Part shown: positions 1-8,222 of the stretch, one piece after another
How positions within the stretch are numbered: position 1 is the stretch's first letter
Layout: every line of letters begins with the position of its first letter
Assembly (NCBI GenBank): GCA_035602605.1
Contig: DATNLZ010000056.1
Coordinates: 62,001-126,000, forward strand
Reading direction: 5' to 3'
DNA from: DASQHY01 sp035602605
GTDB lineage: Bacteria; Acidobacteriota; Terriglobia; Acidiferrales; UBA7541
DNA: 64,000 nucleotides
Notes under the pieces: model-generated
Seen by the model: the letters and a program-made list of their open reading frames with translations, nothing else
Database searches by the model: none
Told to the model about the DNA's origin: nothing
Program-made: the position numbers and the translations under genes

Positions 1-506
1 CTCATGAAACCGGCGTCGCGAACACCGTTGATCCTGTCGGCGGGGCTTATGCCATTGAGCGCCTGACCATCGACATCGAGCGGGGCGCGGAAACTTATTT
101 GAAGAAAATTGACACCATGGGCGGGATGCTTCGAGCCATCGAGAGTGGCTATGTGCAGCTGGAAATTCAGAAAGCCGCCTATGAGTATCAGCAAGCGATT
201 GAAAGGGCCGAACAAATTGTCGTCGGCGTAAATCAATTTACAGCCGACGATGAAAAAAAGATTCCGACACTGCGGATCAATCCGGAAATCGAGCGGCAGC
301 AAATCGCGCGGCTCCAAGCTCTGCGCACAAGGCGCGATTCCGGCGGCGTGCAGCAGGCACTCGCAGAAATTTCCCGCCGCGCCCGCACCACGGAAAATTT
401 GCTGCCCGCAATTCTTGCTGCCGTGGAAGCGTATGCCACCGTGGGTGAAGTCTCCGATGCGCTGCGTCAAGTATTCGGCGAATATCAGGAATCCGTCGTT
501 GTCTGA
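1..506 (+). CDS. Methylmalonyl-CoA mutase large (catalytic) subunit, C-terminal end only
   Basis: The gene is cut by the window edge; the reading frame enters at base 3 and runs to a TGA at 504-506 (167 residues visible). The first residues, HETGVANTVDPVGGAYAIE, are the conserved C-terminal stretch of the TIM-barrel substrate domain of adenosylcobalamin-dependent acyl-CoA mutases, which interconvert methylmalonyl-CoA and succinyl-CoA. The protein stops soon after this domain, so the B12-binding domain must be a separate subunit, as in split mutases. That partner is not downstream here. An isobutyryl- or other acyl-CoA mutase cannot be excluded, because the substrate-determining residues lie upstream of the window. 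Confidence 0.88.
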   Translation, partial: HETGVANTVDPVGGAYAIERLTIDIERGAETYLKKIDTMGGMLRAIESGYVQLEIQKAAYEYQQAIERAEQIVVGVNQFTADDEKKIPTLRINPEIERQQIARLQALRTRRDSGGVQQALAEISRRARTTENLLPAILAAVEAYATVGEVSDALRQVFGEYQESVVV

Positions 507-545
507 GTCAACAATAAAATCCCAAACAGTGTAGTATCTTCGGCC

Positions 546-1130
546 ATGCCAGCGATACAGCTCGTCCTCGCCTCGGCATCGCCTCGCCGCGCGCAGGTCC
601 TACGCGATGCCGGCTTCGTCTTCCACGTTATTTCCTCGGCTCTCGACGAAACACCCTTTGCTGGCGAATCGCCGCAAGATCTTGTTCGGCGTCTCGCCGA
701 AAGCAAGGCTCAGCTGGTGGCCCAGCGCACCATCGGTCCTGCTCTTATTATTGCTGCGGACACACTCGTCGCTGCCGACTCCAAGCTCCTCGGCAAGCCG
801 CGCGATGCGGGCGAAGCTCGCGAGATGCTTCGCCAACTCTCGGGAGGCACCCACAGCGTGCACACTGGCCTGGCCGTCGTCCGGCTTCCGGACCAAGCTT
901 TGCACGTCGAGCTGGAGACGACACAGGTGTCATTCGCTCCGCTCTCGGACCAAGAGATAGGTGCCTATATTTCGACAGGGGAGCCATTTGACAAAGCGGG
1001 CGCTTACGCAGTGCAGGGACGCGGTGGGCGCTACGTGACACGCATCGCGGGCTGCTATTTTAATGTGGTGGGTCTTCCGCTCGCGCGGCTCTATCGCATT
1101 CTTGGGGAGATGGGCTGGCGGGAACAGTGA
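546..1130 (+). CDS. maf: Maf family nucleoside triphosphate pyrophosphatase
   Basis: A 194-residue protein of normal length for the family. The N-terminus LVLASASPRRAQVLRDAGF is the Maf signature loop (S-x-S-P-R-R) that holds the nucleotide phosphates. DTLVAADSKLLGKPRD in the middle and the EPFDKAGAYAVQGRGG segment near residue 145 are the other conserved blocks. Family members hydrolyse dTTP/UTP or modified NTPs to the monophosphate and pyrophosphate, cleaning the pool and affecting septation. It follows the mutase gene by 39 bases on the same strand and could be read through from it. The downstream neighbour (tatA) is convergent. Confidence 0.93.
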   Translation: MPAIQLVLASASPRRAQVLRDAGFVFHVISSALDETPFAGESPQDLVRRLAESKAQLVAQRTIGPALIIAADTLVAADSKLLGKPRDAGEAREMLRQLSGGTHSVHTGLAVVRLPDQALHVELETTQVSFAPLSDQEIGAYISTGEPFDKAGAYAVQGRGGRYVTRIAGCYFNVVGLPLARLYRILGEMGWREQ

Positions 1131-1279
1131 ACGATTGCCCGTCGAACGTCCCTATACGTAATGAACCAGTGCGTGCGGGTTCTGAAGATCGAAGTAAACA
1201 GGTCGGATCTTTGCTGATAGATTGCCTGCAGTGGCCATATAGGCCGCCCCATTCCATCAAATCCCAAACTGTTTAGGCG

Positions 1280-1474
1280 CTATTTTTTTTCTTCTGTTGG
1301 CTTATCGACGGTCGGTTTATCGTGTGTGGTGGGCGGGGGCGACTGCATACCCTCTTTGAAGTTGCGGATGCCTTCGCCAAGCCCGCGCATTACTTCGGGG
1401 ATTTTCCTTCCGCCGAACAAAATCAAAATAATCGCCAAAACCACCAGCCAGTGGAAAATACTGAATTCACCCAT
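1280..1474 (-). CDS. tatA: Twin-arginine translocase subunit TatA/TatE
   Basis: A 64-residue protein with one N-terminal membrane helix (about residues 6-21, WLVVLAIILILFGGRKIPE), the FGxxKIPE hinge, an amphipathic helix containing LGEGIRNFKEG, and a short polar proline/lysine-rich tail. This is the architecture of TatA, which oligomerises at the TatBC receptor and lets folded proteins cross the inner membrane. The ATG has a strong GGAGG site 7 bases upstream. TatB and TatC are not in the window, so it is a stand-alone tatA, as is common outside Proteobacteria. TatA and TatE cannot be told apart from sequence alone. Confidence 0.93.
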   Translation of the reverse strand: MGEFSIFHWLVVLAIILILFGGRKIPEVMRGLGEGIRNFKEGMQSPPPTTHDKPTVDKPTEEKK

Positions 1475-1554
1475 ATAAATCCTCCGGGTACCTTTTAGGG
1501 AGCGCTTTCACAGTACTCTAAGGCGCTCCGCGCGGCAAGCTGCAAAGTTTGAGC

Positions 1555-3465
1555 CTATAGAATAGCACGTTCGTCACCCACGCGCCGGGTTACCCGCTGC
1601 CGATCGAGGTACTCAAGCAGCGGTATCGCGTATTTGCGGCTGACGCCGGCCAGCTCTTTAAACGTTCCGATTGGCAACCGCTCGCCGTTTGCCTTCTTAT
1701 GTTCCGCGAGCAACTTCCGCAACGTCTCAAGCGCCCTACGATGAAACACCAAGCCTTCGGTCACCTTTACCAGGGTCTGCTCGCGCAGCAGGATTTGCAG
1801 TAGCTTCTGCGCTCGCTTGCTCTCTACCGGCAGCTTTGATAGAACGTCGCCGAGCGAGGGTACGTTAAGCCCCGCGGCTGAAAAGGCCGCTTCAATCTGA
1901 TCCTTGGCGCTGGACTCCTCGGGCAAGAGGGCGATTTCCTGGCCGGAGCGCTTGACGGTGTCCCCCGCGGTCACCAGTTTATTGGCTTTGGCCAGAGTTT
2001 CGAGAACCGCGCTAAACACCTCATCGCGCGTTTTGGGAGTCACTCGAGACCGTAAGTCCTCTCTCGAAATCCCGGCACTTAGCGGGTTCGCCTTATGAAA
2101 TCGCTCCAGCTCGCTGACCACATCGCGCTGCAATTGAACAAAGCGATCACCGGAAACGACTGTCATGGGCTGTTCGCTTACTATACGCACCTCACCTTTT
2201 TGCTCGAGCGAGCTCGCTTCGCGCCGAACCTCTTCCTCGAGCCAACCGGTCCGCGCGATCAATTCACGTAGGACAATGCCTTGTGGCGCGCAATCGGCCA
2301 GCGCGCGCAAAATCTTGGTGCGCTCCCCGCCCTGGAGCGTTTCAAGAAATGCCGTCACATCCGTATCTTTCTTGGTATGGCGAGGCGCGAGCGCATCGAG
2401 CACTGTTCCGCCAGCGATCGTAAGTACCGGCGAAAACTGCCGCAAAACAAATCGATCGCCAGGCAAGACCAATGCCGGCTGATCGAGCTTCAATTGCGCG
2501 ATAGCCGACCGCCCAGGAAATAATTCGGCGCAATCGAGCAGCAGGATTTCCGCAATCGTGTCCGCTGTACCCTGATGAAAATGCGCGAGGAATCTGTTCT
2601 TCATCTTGCGGGCCGAAGGCAGCAAATGGATCCTGGCATCCAGGCGGCGTGTGGTTTCGAAACGCCCCGGAGCCGCGAGCACCATTCCGCGCTTTACCGC
2701 TGCGCGGTCCACGCTGGCGAGGTTCACCGCGGTGCGCTGCCCAGCCACGGCGCGTTCAACTCCTCGGCCGCCCGATTGCACGCCGCGGACCCGCAGTCTG
2801 TGCCGCTCGGGGAACAACTCGACCTCATCGTCGCGACCTACCGTTCCGGACACTAGCGTTCCGGTTACCACCGTGCCAAAGCCTTTCACAGCAAATGCGC
2901 GGTCAATGGGCAACCGCAAATATCGCGCTGCATCCTTGCCGGGCACCTCGGCCGCAACCCGCAATAACTCCTGCTTAAGCGCCGCGAGACCTGCGCCAGT
3001 TCGCGCGCTAACCGGCATCACCGGCGCGTTCTCCAGGAATGAGCCGCGCAAGAACTCCTCGACTTCCATCCGGACCAGTTCGAGTACATCCGCCTCGACC
3101 AGGTCCGTTTTCGTTAGCGCCACGATCCCGCGCGAAACGCCCAGCAGCCGGCAGATATCAAAGTGTTCGCGGGTTTGCGGCTTGATCGACTCATCTGCCG
3201 CAATCACAAACAACACCAGATCAATTCCCCCGGCGCCCGCAAGCATGTTACGAACAAAACGTTCATGTCCCGGCACGTCGACCAAGCCGATTCGAATAAT
3301 GTCGCTTTCCAGAAACGCAAAACCCAGATCAATCGTGATTCCGCGGCGTTTTTCTTCCTCGAGCCTGTCCGGATGCGTCCCCGTCAACGCCTCGACCAAT
3401 GCTGACTTGCCATGGTCGATGTGGCCGGCAGTACCGACGATTACGTTTTTGACGGTAGTACTCAT
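1555..3465 (-). CDS. selB: Selenocysteine-specific translation elongation factor SelB
   Basis: A 636-residue GTPase of full length. The N-terminus has G1 GHIDHGKS, the RGITIDLGFA switch I, DVPGHERF (G3) and TKTD (G4). The EF-Tu-like domains 2 and 3 follow to about residue 370. The rest is a long C-terminal region of winged-helix repeats (ending GVSRKYAIPLLEYLDRQRVTRRVGDERAIL) that in SelB binds the SECIS hairpin of the mRNA. IDLGFA rather than the EF-Tu sequence and the winged helices separate it from ordinary elongation factors. It delivers selenocysteinyl-tRNA to in-frame UGA. selA, selD and tRNA-Sec were not found here. It lies 110 bases downstream of pyrF on the same strand. Confidence 0.95.
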   Translation of the reverse strand: MSTTVKNVIVGTAGHIDHGKSALVEALTGTHPDRLEEEKRRGITIDLGFAFLESDIIRIGLVDVPGHERFVRNMLAGAGGIDLVLFVIAADESIKPQTREHFDICRLLGVSRGIVALTKTDLVEADVLELVRMEVEEFLRGSFLENAPVMPVSARTGAGLAALKQELLRVAAEVPGKDAARYLRLPIDRAFAVKGFGTVVTGTLVSGTVGRDDEVELFPERHRLRVRGVQSGGRGVERAVAGQRTAVNLASVDRAAVKRGMVLAAPGRFETTRRLDARIHLLPSARKMKNRFLAHFHQGTADTIAEILLLDCAELFPGRSAIAQLKLDQPALVLPGDRFVLRQFSPVLTIAGGTVLDALAPRHTKKDTDVTAFLETLQGGERTKILRALADCAPQGIVLRELIARTGWLEEEVRREASSLEQKGEVRIVSEQPMTVVSGDRFVQLQRDVVSELERFHKANPLSAGISREDLRSRVTPKTRDEVFSAVLETLAKANKLVTAGDTVKRSGQEIALLPEESSAKDQIEAAFSAAGLNVPSLGDVLSKLPVESKRAQKLLQILLREQTLVKVTEGLVFHRRALETLRKLLAEHKKANGERLPIGTFKELAGVSRKYAIPLLEYLDRQRVTRRVGDERAIL

Positions 3466-3575
3466 TCCAGGATCTTCATCTGATGCGAGCGAAGGGCGAT
3501 ACGAAGGGGATGCTAACGAACCGGAGCGAGGGCGTCAAATGTGACTTCAAATGTGAGGTTAGCAGGGGACCCGAT

Positions 3576-4367
3576 TTAAGCCTGGCCAATTTCGCTCAGG
3601 ATCTGTTCTGCCGCTATCGCGGGGTCAGCAGCTCCGGTGATCGGCCTTCCGACAACAATGTAATCGGCACCTGCTCGTATTGCCTCCGACGGAGTGGCGA
3701 CTCGCGCCTGGTCATCGCTGCGAGCACCGGTTCTATCATGCTGTGTAGCCCCCCTGCCGTTATGCTTGTGGCGTGGTTTAGGGCTCGGCCGGACACCAGG
3801 CGTTACGATCAGGAAATCTTTGCCGCAAGCCTTGCGGATGTCGCGGGCTTCCTGCACCGAGGCGACTACACCATCTAGTCCGCACTGTTGGGCGAGCTTC
3901 GCCAAGCGGACTACACGGTTCCTGGGAGGTCCCGAAATCCCTACCTGACGCATCGATTTCTCGTCCATGCTAGTCAGAATGGTTACCCCGAGTAATTTTT
4001 GCCCGCATTTCGACCCGTTCCCCTGAACAAGCGCCTCAGCAGCGGCCCGCATCATTGCCGGTCCACCCAAAGTGTGCACGTTCATGAACACCACGCCGGG
4101 AATCTTCCTTCCAGAGGTGACCGCGCCGGCCACGGTGTTGGGAATGTCGTGGAATTTCAAGTCGAGGAAAATACCCGGTCCGAATCGAGAGATCTCGCGC
4201 ACAGCCGCAGGCCCCACGGCCGTGAACAACTGCTTGCCGATCTTAAACATACCAACGAGGCCAGCCAACTTATCGGCTACCTCTAAGGCCGGTGGGAGGG
4301 ATTCGTAGTCAAGCGCGACAATCAGGCGACGGCTTATATCTGTGGGTGGGCGGGAAGGCAGCTTCAA
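3576..4367 (-). CDS. pyrF: Orotidine 5'-phosphate decarboxylase
   Basis: A 263-residue protein that converts OMP to UMP, the last step of de novo UMP synthesis. It begins the barrel with RLIVALDYESLPPALEVADKL, carries the catalytic FLDLKFHDIPNTVAGAV (Asp-Lys-Asp array) near residue 80, and ends with GADYIVVGRPI. The phosphate-gripping loop is unusual: between TPGVRP and the expected RSDDQARVATP segment there are about 20 extra residues, basic and histidine-rich (PKPRHKHNGRGATQHD...). The reading frame stays open and the downstream motifs are intact, so this is an insertion, not a frameshift. Its ATG overlaps the stop of the RlpA-like gene by 4 bases, suggesting translational coupling. Confidence 0.94.
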   Translation of the reverse strand: MKLPSRPPTDISRRLIVALDYESLPPALEVADKLAGLVGMFKIGKQLFTAVGPAAVREISRFGPGIFLDLKFHDIPNTVAGAVTSGRKIPGVVFMNVHTLGGPAMMRAAAEALVQGNGSKCGQKLLGVTILTSMDEKSMRQVGISGPPRNRVVRLAKLAQQCGLDGVVASVQEARDIRKACGKDFLIVTPGVRPSPKPRHKHNGRGATQHDRTGARSDDQARVATPSEAIRAGADYIVVGRPITGAADPAIAAEQILSEIGQA

Positions 4368-4789
4368 CGTCGTGGAGGTACCTCGATCAACTCAAATCTT
4401 ACCCAAGCCACCCCTCGGCGGTCTAGACCCAATTTCTGGCCGGCGCGGTAGGACATGTCCATCTCCCGGCCATTCTGGTAGGGGCCGCGGTCGTTGATGC
4501 GGACAAGCTGATGGCGGCCGGTTCGAGGGTCCACAACGCGTACAAGGGAGCCGAACGGAAGGGAAGGATGGGCCGCAGTAAGCGCTGAACTGTCGTACGT
4601 CTCGCCATTTGCGGTCTTGTGACCATCAAACCCGCGTCCATACCAGCTTGCCAGGCCCATCCAAACCTTAATCGGCTTGTAGGGGACGCTAGGATGCGCC
4701 ACAAGTGGGGCTTCTAAACCTGGAGCAACTAGGAACATTAGTAGTAGCCATCGAGCAGCGGCCCAAGTCATGAATAGCTTTGATCGCAT
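4364..4789 (-). CDS. rlpA: RlpA-like septal ring / double-psi beta-barrel protein (exported)
   Basis: A 141-residue protein with a signal-peptide-like N-terminus (about residues 8-31, LLLMFLVAPGLEAPLVA) followed by an RlpA double-psi beta-barrel: GLASWYGRGFDGHKTANGE, TAAHPSLPFGSLVRV, and VRINDRGPYQNGREMDMS. The conserved H, D and the NDRGPF-like motif match RlpA-type lytic transglycosylases, which cleave denuded glycan strands. There is no SPOR domain, so septal targeting is not supported and the activity is inferred. It sits between pyrD and pyrF, with the 4-base ATGA overlap to pyrF, so it is probably part of that transcript for historical rather than pathway reasons. Confidence 0.85.
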   Translation of the reverse strand: MRSKLFMTWAAARWLLLMFLVAPGLEAPLVAHPSVPYKPIKVWMGLASWYGRGFDGHKTANGETYDSSALTAAHPSLPFGSLVRVVDPRTGRHQLVRINDRGPYQNGREMDMSYRAGQKLGLDRRGVAWVRFELIEVPPRR

Positions 4790-4846
4790 AGTGTGCTCTT
4801 TCTACAACGCCTATACCAAAAATCATAACACGAACTGGCCTGAAGG

Positions 4847-5818
4847 TCAAGTACTTTTTTCTCCCAAGCATCCACTTAAATCACTGATTCTACTAACTTT
4901 AAGTTCAACACAGAGCTTTCCAACGCCTGCGCTGATGGCGGCAGTGGCCCTGGGGTCAGCAAAGCTCGCTGTCCCAACCTGTACTGCCGTTGCCCCTACG
5001 ATCAGGTACTCAATTACGTCTTCTGCAATTTCGATTCCTCCCAAGCCAATAATCGGTATTCTTACTACCCTACAGCACTCCCGGACCAGAGCTAGGGTGA
5101 TAGGCTTAATGGCAGGTCCCGAAAGACCACCCGTAAGGCTGCCCAAGCGAGATTTCCGTGTCTTGATGTCCACACTCATGGCAGGATAGGTGTTGGCAAC
5201 GGTCAGGGCAGCAGCTCCGGAGTCTTCGGCAGCCCGCGCAATGGACCCTATCCCGACCGTTTGAGGCGAAAGTTTTACCCAGAGGGGGCGCCGGAGCGCG
5301 AGCCTCATTACCGCGGAGATGACCTCGGCTACCTGCTTGGAACTGCTCCCGAACTGGATACCTCCCTCCTTTACGTTGGGGCAGGAGATGTTTAGTTCGT
5401 AAGCAGAAACCCCTTCGGCATCCTCAAGAACCCGAATCACCTCGATGTAATCCTCGATGGAGTACCCGAACACATTCGCGACGATAGCGGTTTGAAACTG
5501 GCGTAGCGCCGGAAGTTTTTCGGCCACAAATGCGCGCACACCTACGTTCTGCAATCCCACCGCGTTGAGCATCCCGCATGGGGTCTCGCAAAGCCGCGGG
5601 GCCGGTGCACCCTTTATCGGTTCACGCGAGAGTCCTTTGGTCACCAGGCCGCCAAGCTGATTGAGATCTACGAGGTGGGAGAATTCGACGCCGTAGCCGA
5701 AAGTGCCGCTGGCCGCAAGAACGGGATTTCGAAGGCGGAGAGCGCCTATTTGTACGCTCAGGTCTGCGGAACCTGGTGGGCTCACTGAAAAAAGTGTAGC
5801 ACGGTCTGGAGAAAGCAA
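4847..5818 (-). CDS. pyrD: Dihydroorotate dehydrogenase, class 1B-type catalytic subunit
   Basis: About 323 residues. FMN-barrel features: LRNPVLAASGTFGYGVEF near the start, GLVTKGLSREP, the active-site block ELNISCPNVKEGG with cysteine as catalytic base (the class 1 signature; class 2 uses serine), WVKLSPQT, and IIGLGGIEIAEDVIEYLIVGATAVQVGTASF for FMN phosphate. The length and motifs fit PyrDB, which normally works with the iron-sulfur/FAD subunit PyrK and NAD. No pyrK is seen in the window. The longest frame begins with TTG at 5818 without a convincing ribosome site; a GTG at 5785 is an alternative start. Confidence 0.92.
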   Translation of the reverse strand: MLSPDRATLFSVSPPGSADLSVQIGALRLRNPVLAASGTFGYGVEFSHLVDLNQLGGLVTKGLSREPIKGAPAPRLCETPCGMLNAVGLQNVGVRAFVAEKLPALRQFQTAIVANVFGYSIEDYIEVIRVLEDAEGVSAYELNISCPNVKEGGIQFGSSSKQVAEVISAVMRLALRRPLWVKLSPQTVGIGSIARAAEDSGAAALTVANTYPAMSVDIKTRKSRLGSLTGGLSGPAIKPITLALVRECCRVVRIPIIGLGGIEIAEDVIEYLIVGATAVQVGTASFADPRATAAISAGVGKLCVELKVSRISDLSGCLGEKST

Positions 5819-5882
5819 ATTCTACTTCTGTGAAAAAATCCGAGAGAATTACGGATGCGGAGTCTGAGCGCGTGCATAGTTT

Positions 5883-7679
5883 TCAATTTTTCGCCGCAGG
5901 GATTCTGCCGATGGGGCGAGCGCCGTTTGCTGTCACCAGTGCTTCGCGCAGGACGCGGCCATCCGGCCGGGCAAGCGTGATGCCGCAAAGAAACGCAAGG
6001 GTGGGGGCAATATCCGCCGGCGTCGTTTCAACCAAGTATTCGCCGGGCTTGATCCCCCCTCCCATCAGAATTACCGGCACGCGCTGATCATAATCGTAAG
6101 GGCTGCCGTGACTGGTTCCCGTGGAACCGTTCCCGCCAAAAATCCAATACGGCCTGGGCAAGATGATTAGATCGCCGCTGCGCCCCGGAACATAACTTGC
6201 AGCAGCGGAGCGAACTAGGCGGTCGCTATTGGATTGCTGTCCTATTAATTCGTCACCGCGAAAAACCCGCGCCACTCCGGGCATAGCGGCAATTGCATCG
6301 ATGACTCCACGCAACGCTTTAGCATCTTGTTTCAGCCGCTCATATAGGCCCGCTTTCAGCCACACGTCACCGTCAATCATCAATCCGGGTTTCGATTCAG
6401 CTTCCGCGGCTGTGACGTGCCCGGATGCCGCGAGCGTCTTTGCAATCTTGTCGATGACTTCGGTACTGCTAATCCATCCCGCGTCGAAGCCGGCTTTTTG
6501 CATCTCGATCGGCAGGGGAGCGACACCATGGTCGGCGGTCAGTGCCACAACATAATTAGCGCGGCCCACTGTGGAGTCTAAATGCGCCAGAAACTCGCCG
6601 AGGGTACGATCGAGTCGCACCAGTACGTCCTGCACCTCGCGGCTGCGCGGCCCGTAGGCGTGCCCTGCTAAGTCAAGCGTCGAAAAACTGATACCGAGGA
6701 AATCGCTGCCGCGACCCTGCCCCAGTTTCAAGCCATCGGCAACGGACTCGGCCATTTGCGCGAGGTAGTCGTCTGCAAAGGGACTGACTTCCCAGCGTTG
6801 ATAAAATTCGGCGTCGGGTTTTGCAGCCGGGTCCGCGGCGCTGTGGAGCGCATGCGGAAAGCCTGTCCTCCACTCGCGCGTTCCACCCCGGCCTTCAGTT
6901 GCCTGTTCGTAGAGATATTGAGGTGCGGGTAGCGTCAGCGCCCAGGTCTTATTGAAATCTTTTTCAATGGGATGGGCCTTGACGAATTGCGCGACCAGGG
7001 GACTCGTTCCGTATACCGACGAGCTTACCCAAGTCCCTATCAAGTTGTCGTGCCAGGTCACAGCGTCGGCACGGTGTCCAGCAAGCATAATTGCCGAGCG
7101 CGCCTTCAGCGAAAAGGTCGTCACCCGTGTGCTCTCGCCGCTCTGAACGCGCAACTCATCGGCTAAGGTCGGCACTTTCAACCGAACCGGGCTGTCCCCT
7201 GTTTTGGGGGCCGGTCCGTAGCCTACGCCTTGCACGTTCGGATCGCTTGTGCACGTCACTTGTTTATCGGTCTCGCGGTCATACCAGGCATTGCCCATAA
7301 TTCCGTGCGTCGAGGGTAAAACACCGGTAGAAATTGTAGCGTGGCCCACGCACGTGAATGTGTTGGCGTATGGATAAGCTGCTTCGCGGAACCAGGCGCC
7401 ATGCTCGATCAAGCGCTTGAGCCCGCCACTCCATTGGTGCCGGAATTTGTCAACATAATCCGCGCGGAATTGATCCACCACCAGCAATACAATCAGCTTG
7501 GGCCGCTGCGCGCTGTCGTGCCGCGCATCCCTTTCACTGGGCTCAGTGCGCGTCTGGTATGTTTGGCGCGTTTGTGCCACGGTGCTCGGAGCCAACGATC
7601 CTGCTACGCAGAGCGCGATGACGACGGGCCACGCCAAAATCTCTTTGCTGTCGCATTGCGTCGTAAAGGGCCAACCCAT
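5883..7679 (-). CDS. Secreted alkaline-phosphatase-superfamily phosphatase/phosphodiesterase (PafA-like)
   Basis: A 598-residue exported protein. I chose the ATG at 7679 because a TAGGAG site lies 9 bases upstream and it directly precedes a signal peptide (LAWPVVIALCVAGSLAPSTVAQ); a longer frame to 7721 lacks both. The mature protein has the metal and nucleophile motifs of the type I phosphodiesterase/PafA branch: VLLVVDQFRADY, NTFTCVGHATISTG (threonine nucleophile), DLAGHAYGPRS and ALTADHGVAPLP. Such enzymes release phosphate from phosphomonoesters or diesters in the periplasm. The exact substrate cannot be read from sequence. It ends 64 bases upstream of pyrD on the same strand. Confidence 0.88.
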   Translation of the reverse strand: MGWPFTTQCDSKEILAWPVVIALCVAGSLAPSTVAQTRQTYQTRTEPSERDARHDSAQRPKLIVLLVVDQFRADYVDKFRHQWSGGLKRLIEHGAWFREAAYPYANTFTCVGHATISTGVLPSTHGIMGNAWYDRETDKQVTCTSDPNVQGVGYGPAPKTGDSPVRLKVPTLADELRVQSGESTRVTTFSLKARSAIMLAGHRADAVTWHDNLIGTWVSSSVYGTSPLVAQFVKAHPIEKDFNKTWALTLPAPQYLYEQATEGRGGTREWRTGFPHALHSAADPAAKPDAEFYQRWEVSPFADDYLAQMAESVADGLKLGQGRGSDFLGISFSTLDLAGHAYGPRSREVQDVLVRLDRTLGEFLAHLDSTVGRANYVVALTADHGVAPLPIEMQKAGFDAGWISSTEVIDKIAKTLAASGHVTAAEAESKPGLMIDGDVWLKAGLYERLKQDAKALRGVIDAIAAMPGVARVFRGDELIGQQSNSDRLVRSAAASYVPGRSGDLIILPRPYWIFGGNGSTGTSHGSPYDYDQRVPVILMGGGIKPGEYLVETTPADIAPTLAFLCGITLARPDGRVLREALVTANGARPIGRIPAAKN

Positions 7680-8222
7680 GCAGACGTCTCCTAATACGCA
7701 CCGGCAGTTTAACACGGCCAATTTTTCAGTAGCTCACGCGGGCTGAAAGCGCAGCCCCAAACAACTCTGGTCGGCATGAAACCCGCTAACTGCAAATCTC
7801 GTTCGAGCAATCGGAAGCCCTGCATGGTCTACCGGGGACTAATCGCCTGGGTGACCGGAACAAGCAGCCTTGCTATCATCTTGGCCACGAAACTCCGTAA
7901 AATGAGCCATCTTATCGCAGTCTTGATGCTTCAAAGGATTGAAATTCCTGTTTTGCAGAGAGCGCACCGGTCAGGCATAACACTGATCTCTCGGTCGGGC
8001 GAAATTGACAACCAAGCAAACCAGCAAAGTGGCGCCTAAGCCGATTGCGAAATCGTTCCAGGCCAGACTCGGGCGCCTCACGTCCCCCGTGAATTGGGTG
8101 ATCATCCGCGTCCCATTGAACGTGTCCAAAGTCTGGGGAACCGGGGGCAACTTCGGGTGAAAGGTGAAATCAACGGCTTCGGTTTTTGCACGTCGCTGTT
8201 CCCAACGCGCGAAGGCGGTCAC
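7680..8222. other. Intergenic stretch between phosphatase and YdeI-like genes
   Basis: About 540 bases between divergent genes. I see no tRNA, no terminator hairpin and no convincing plus-strand gene. On the minus strand an open frame (7971-8222, GTG start; internal ATG at 8105) could encode a 44-83 residue protein with one hydrophobic segment (WNDFAIGLGATLLVCLVVNFA). It has no good ribosome site and runs up to the start of the next gene, so it is listed as doubtful only. Confidence 0.5.
7971..8105 (-). CDS. Possible small membrane protein (doubtful)
   Basis: From the ATG at 8105 this frame encodes 44 residues with a single hydrophobic stretch (residues about 16-34, FAIGLGATLLVCLVVNF) flanked by arginines, which is compatible with a small membrane protein. 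Upstream of the ATG there is only a weak GGGACG. The frame can be extended to a GTG at 8222. I do not recognise a family. It may equally be a chance open frame in a GC-rich spacer. Confidence 0.25.
   Translation of the reverse strand: MITQFTGDVRRPSLAWNDFAIGLGATLLVCLVVNFARPRDQCYA

Noticed and set aside
2606..3544. Long plus-strand open frame of 312 codons opposite selB
   Set aside because: It is the antisense shadow of a high-confidence conserved gene and shows only low-complexity Ser/Arg/Thr composition.
3541..3570. GACTTCAAAT, the anticodon-loop sequence of tRNA-Sec, between pyrF and selB
   Set aside because: The flanking five-base arms are TGTGA and TGTGA, which do not pair, and no acceptor or T arm is present.
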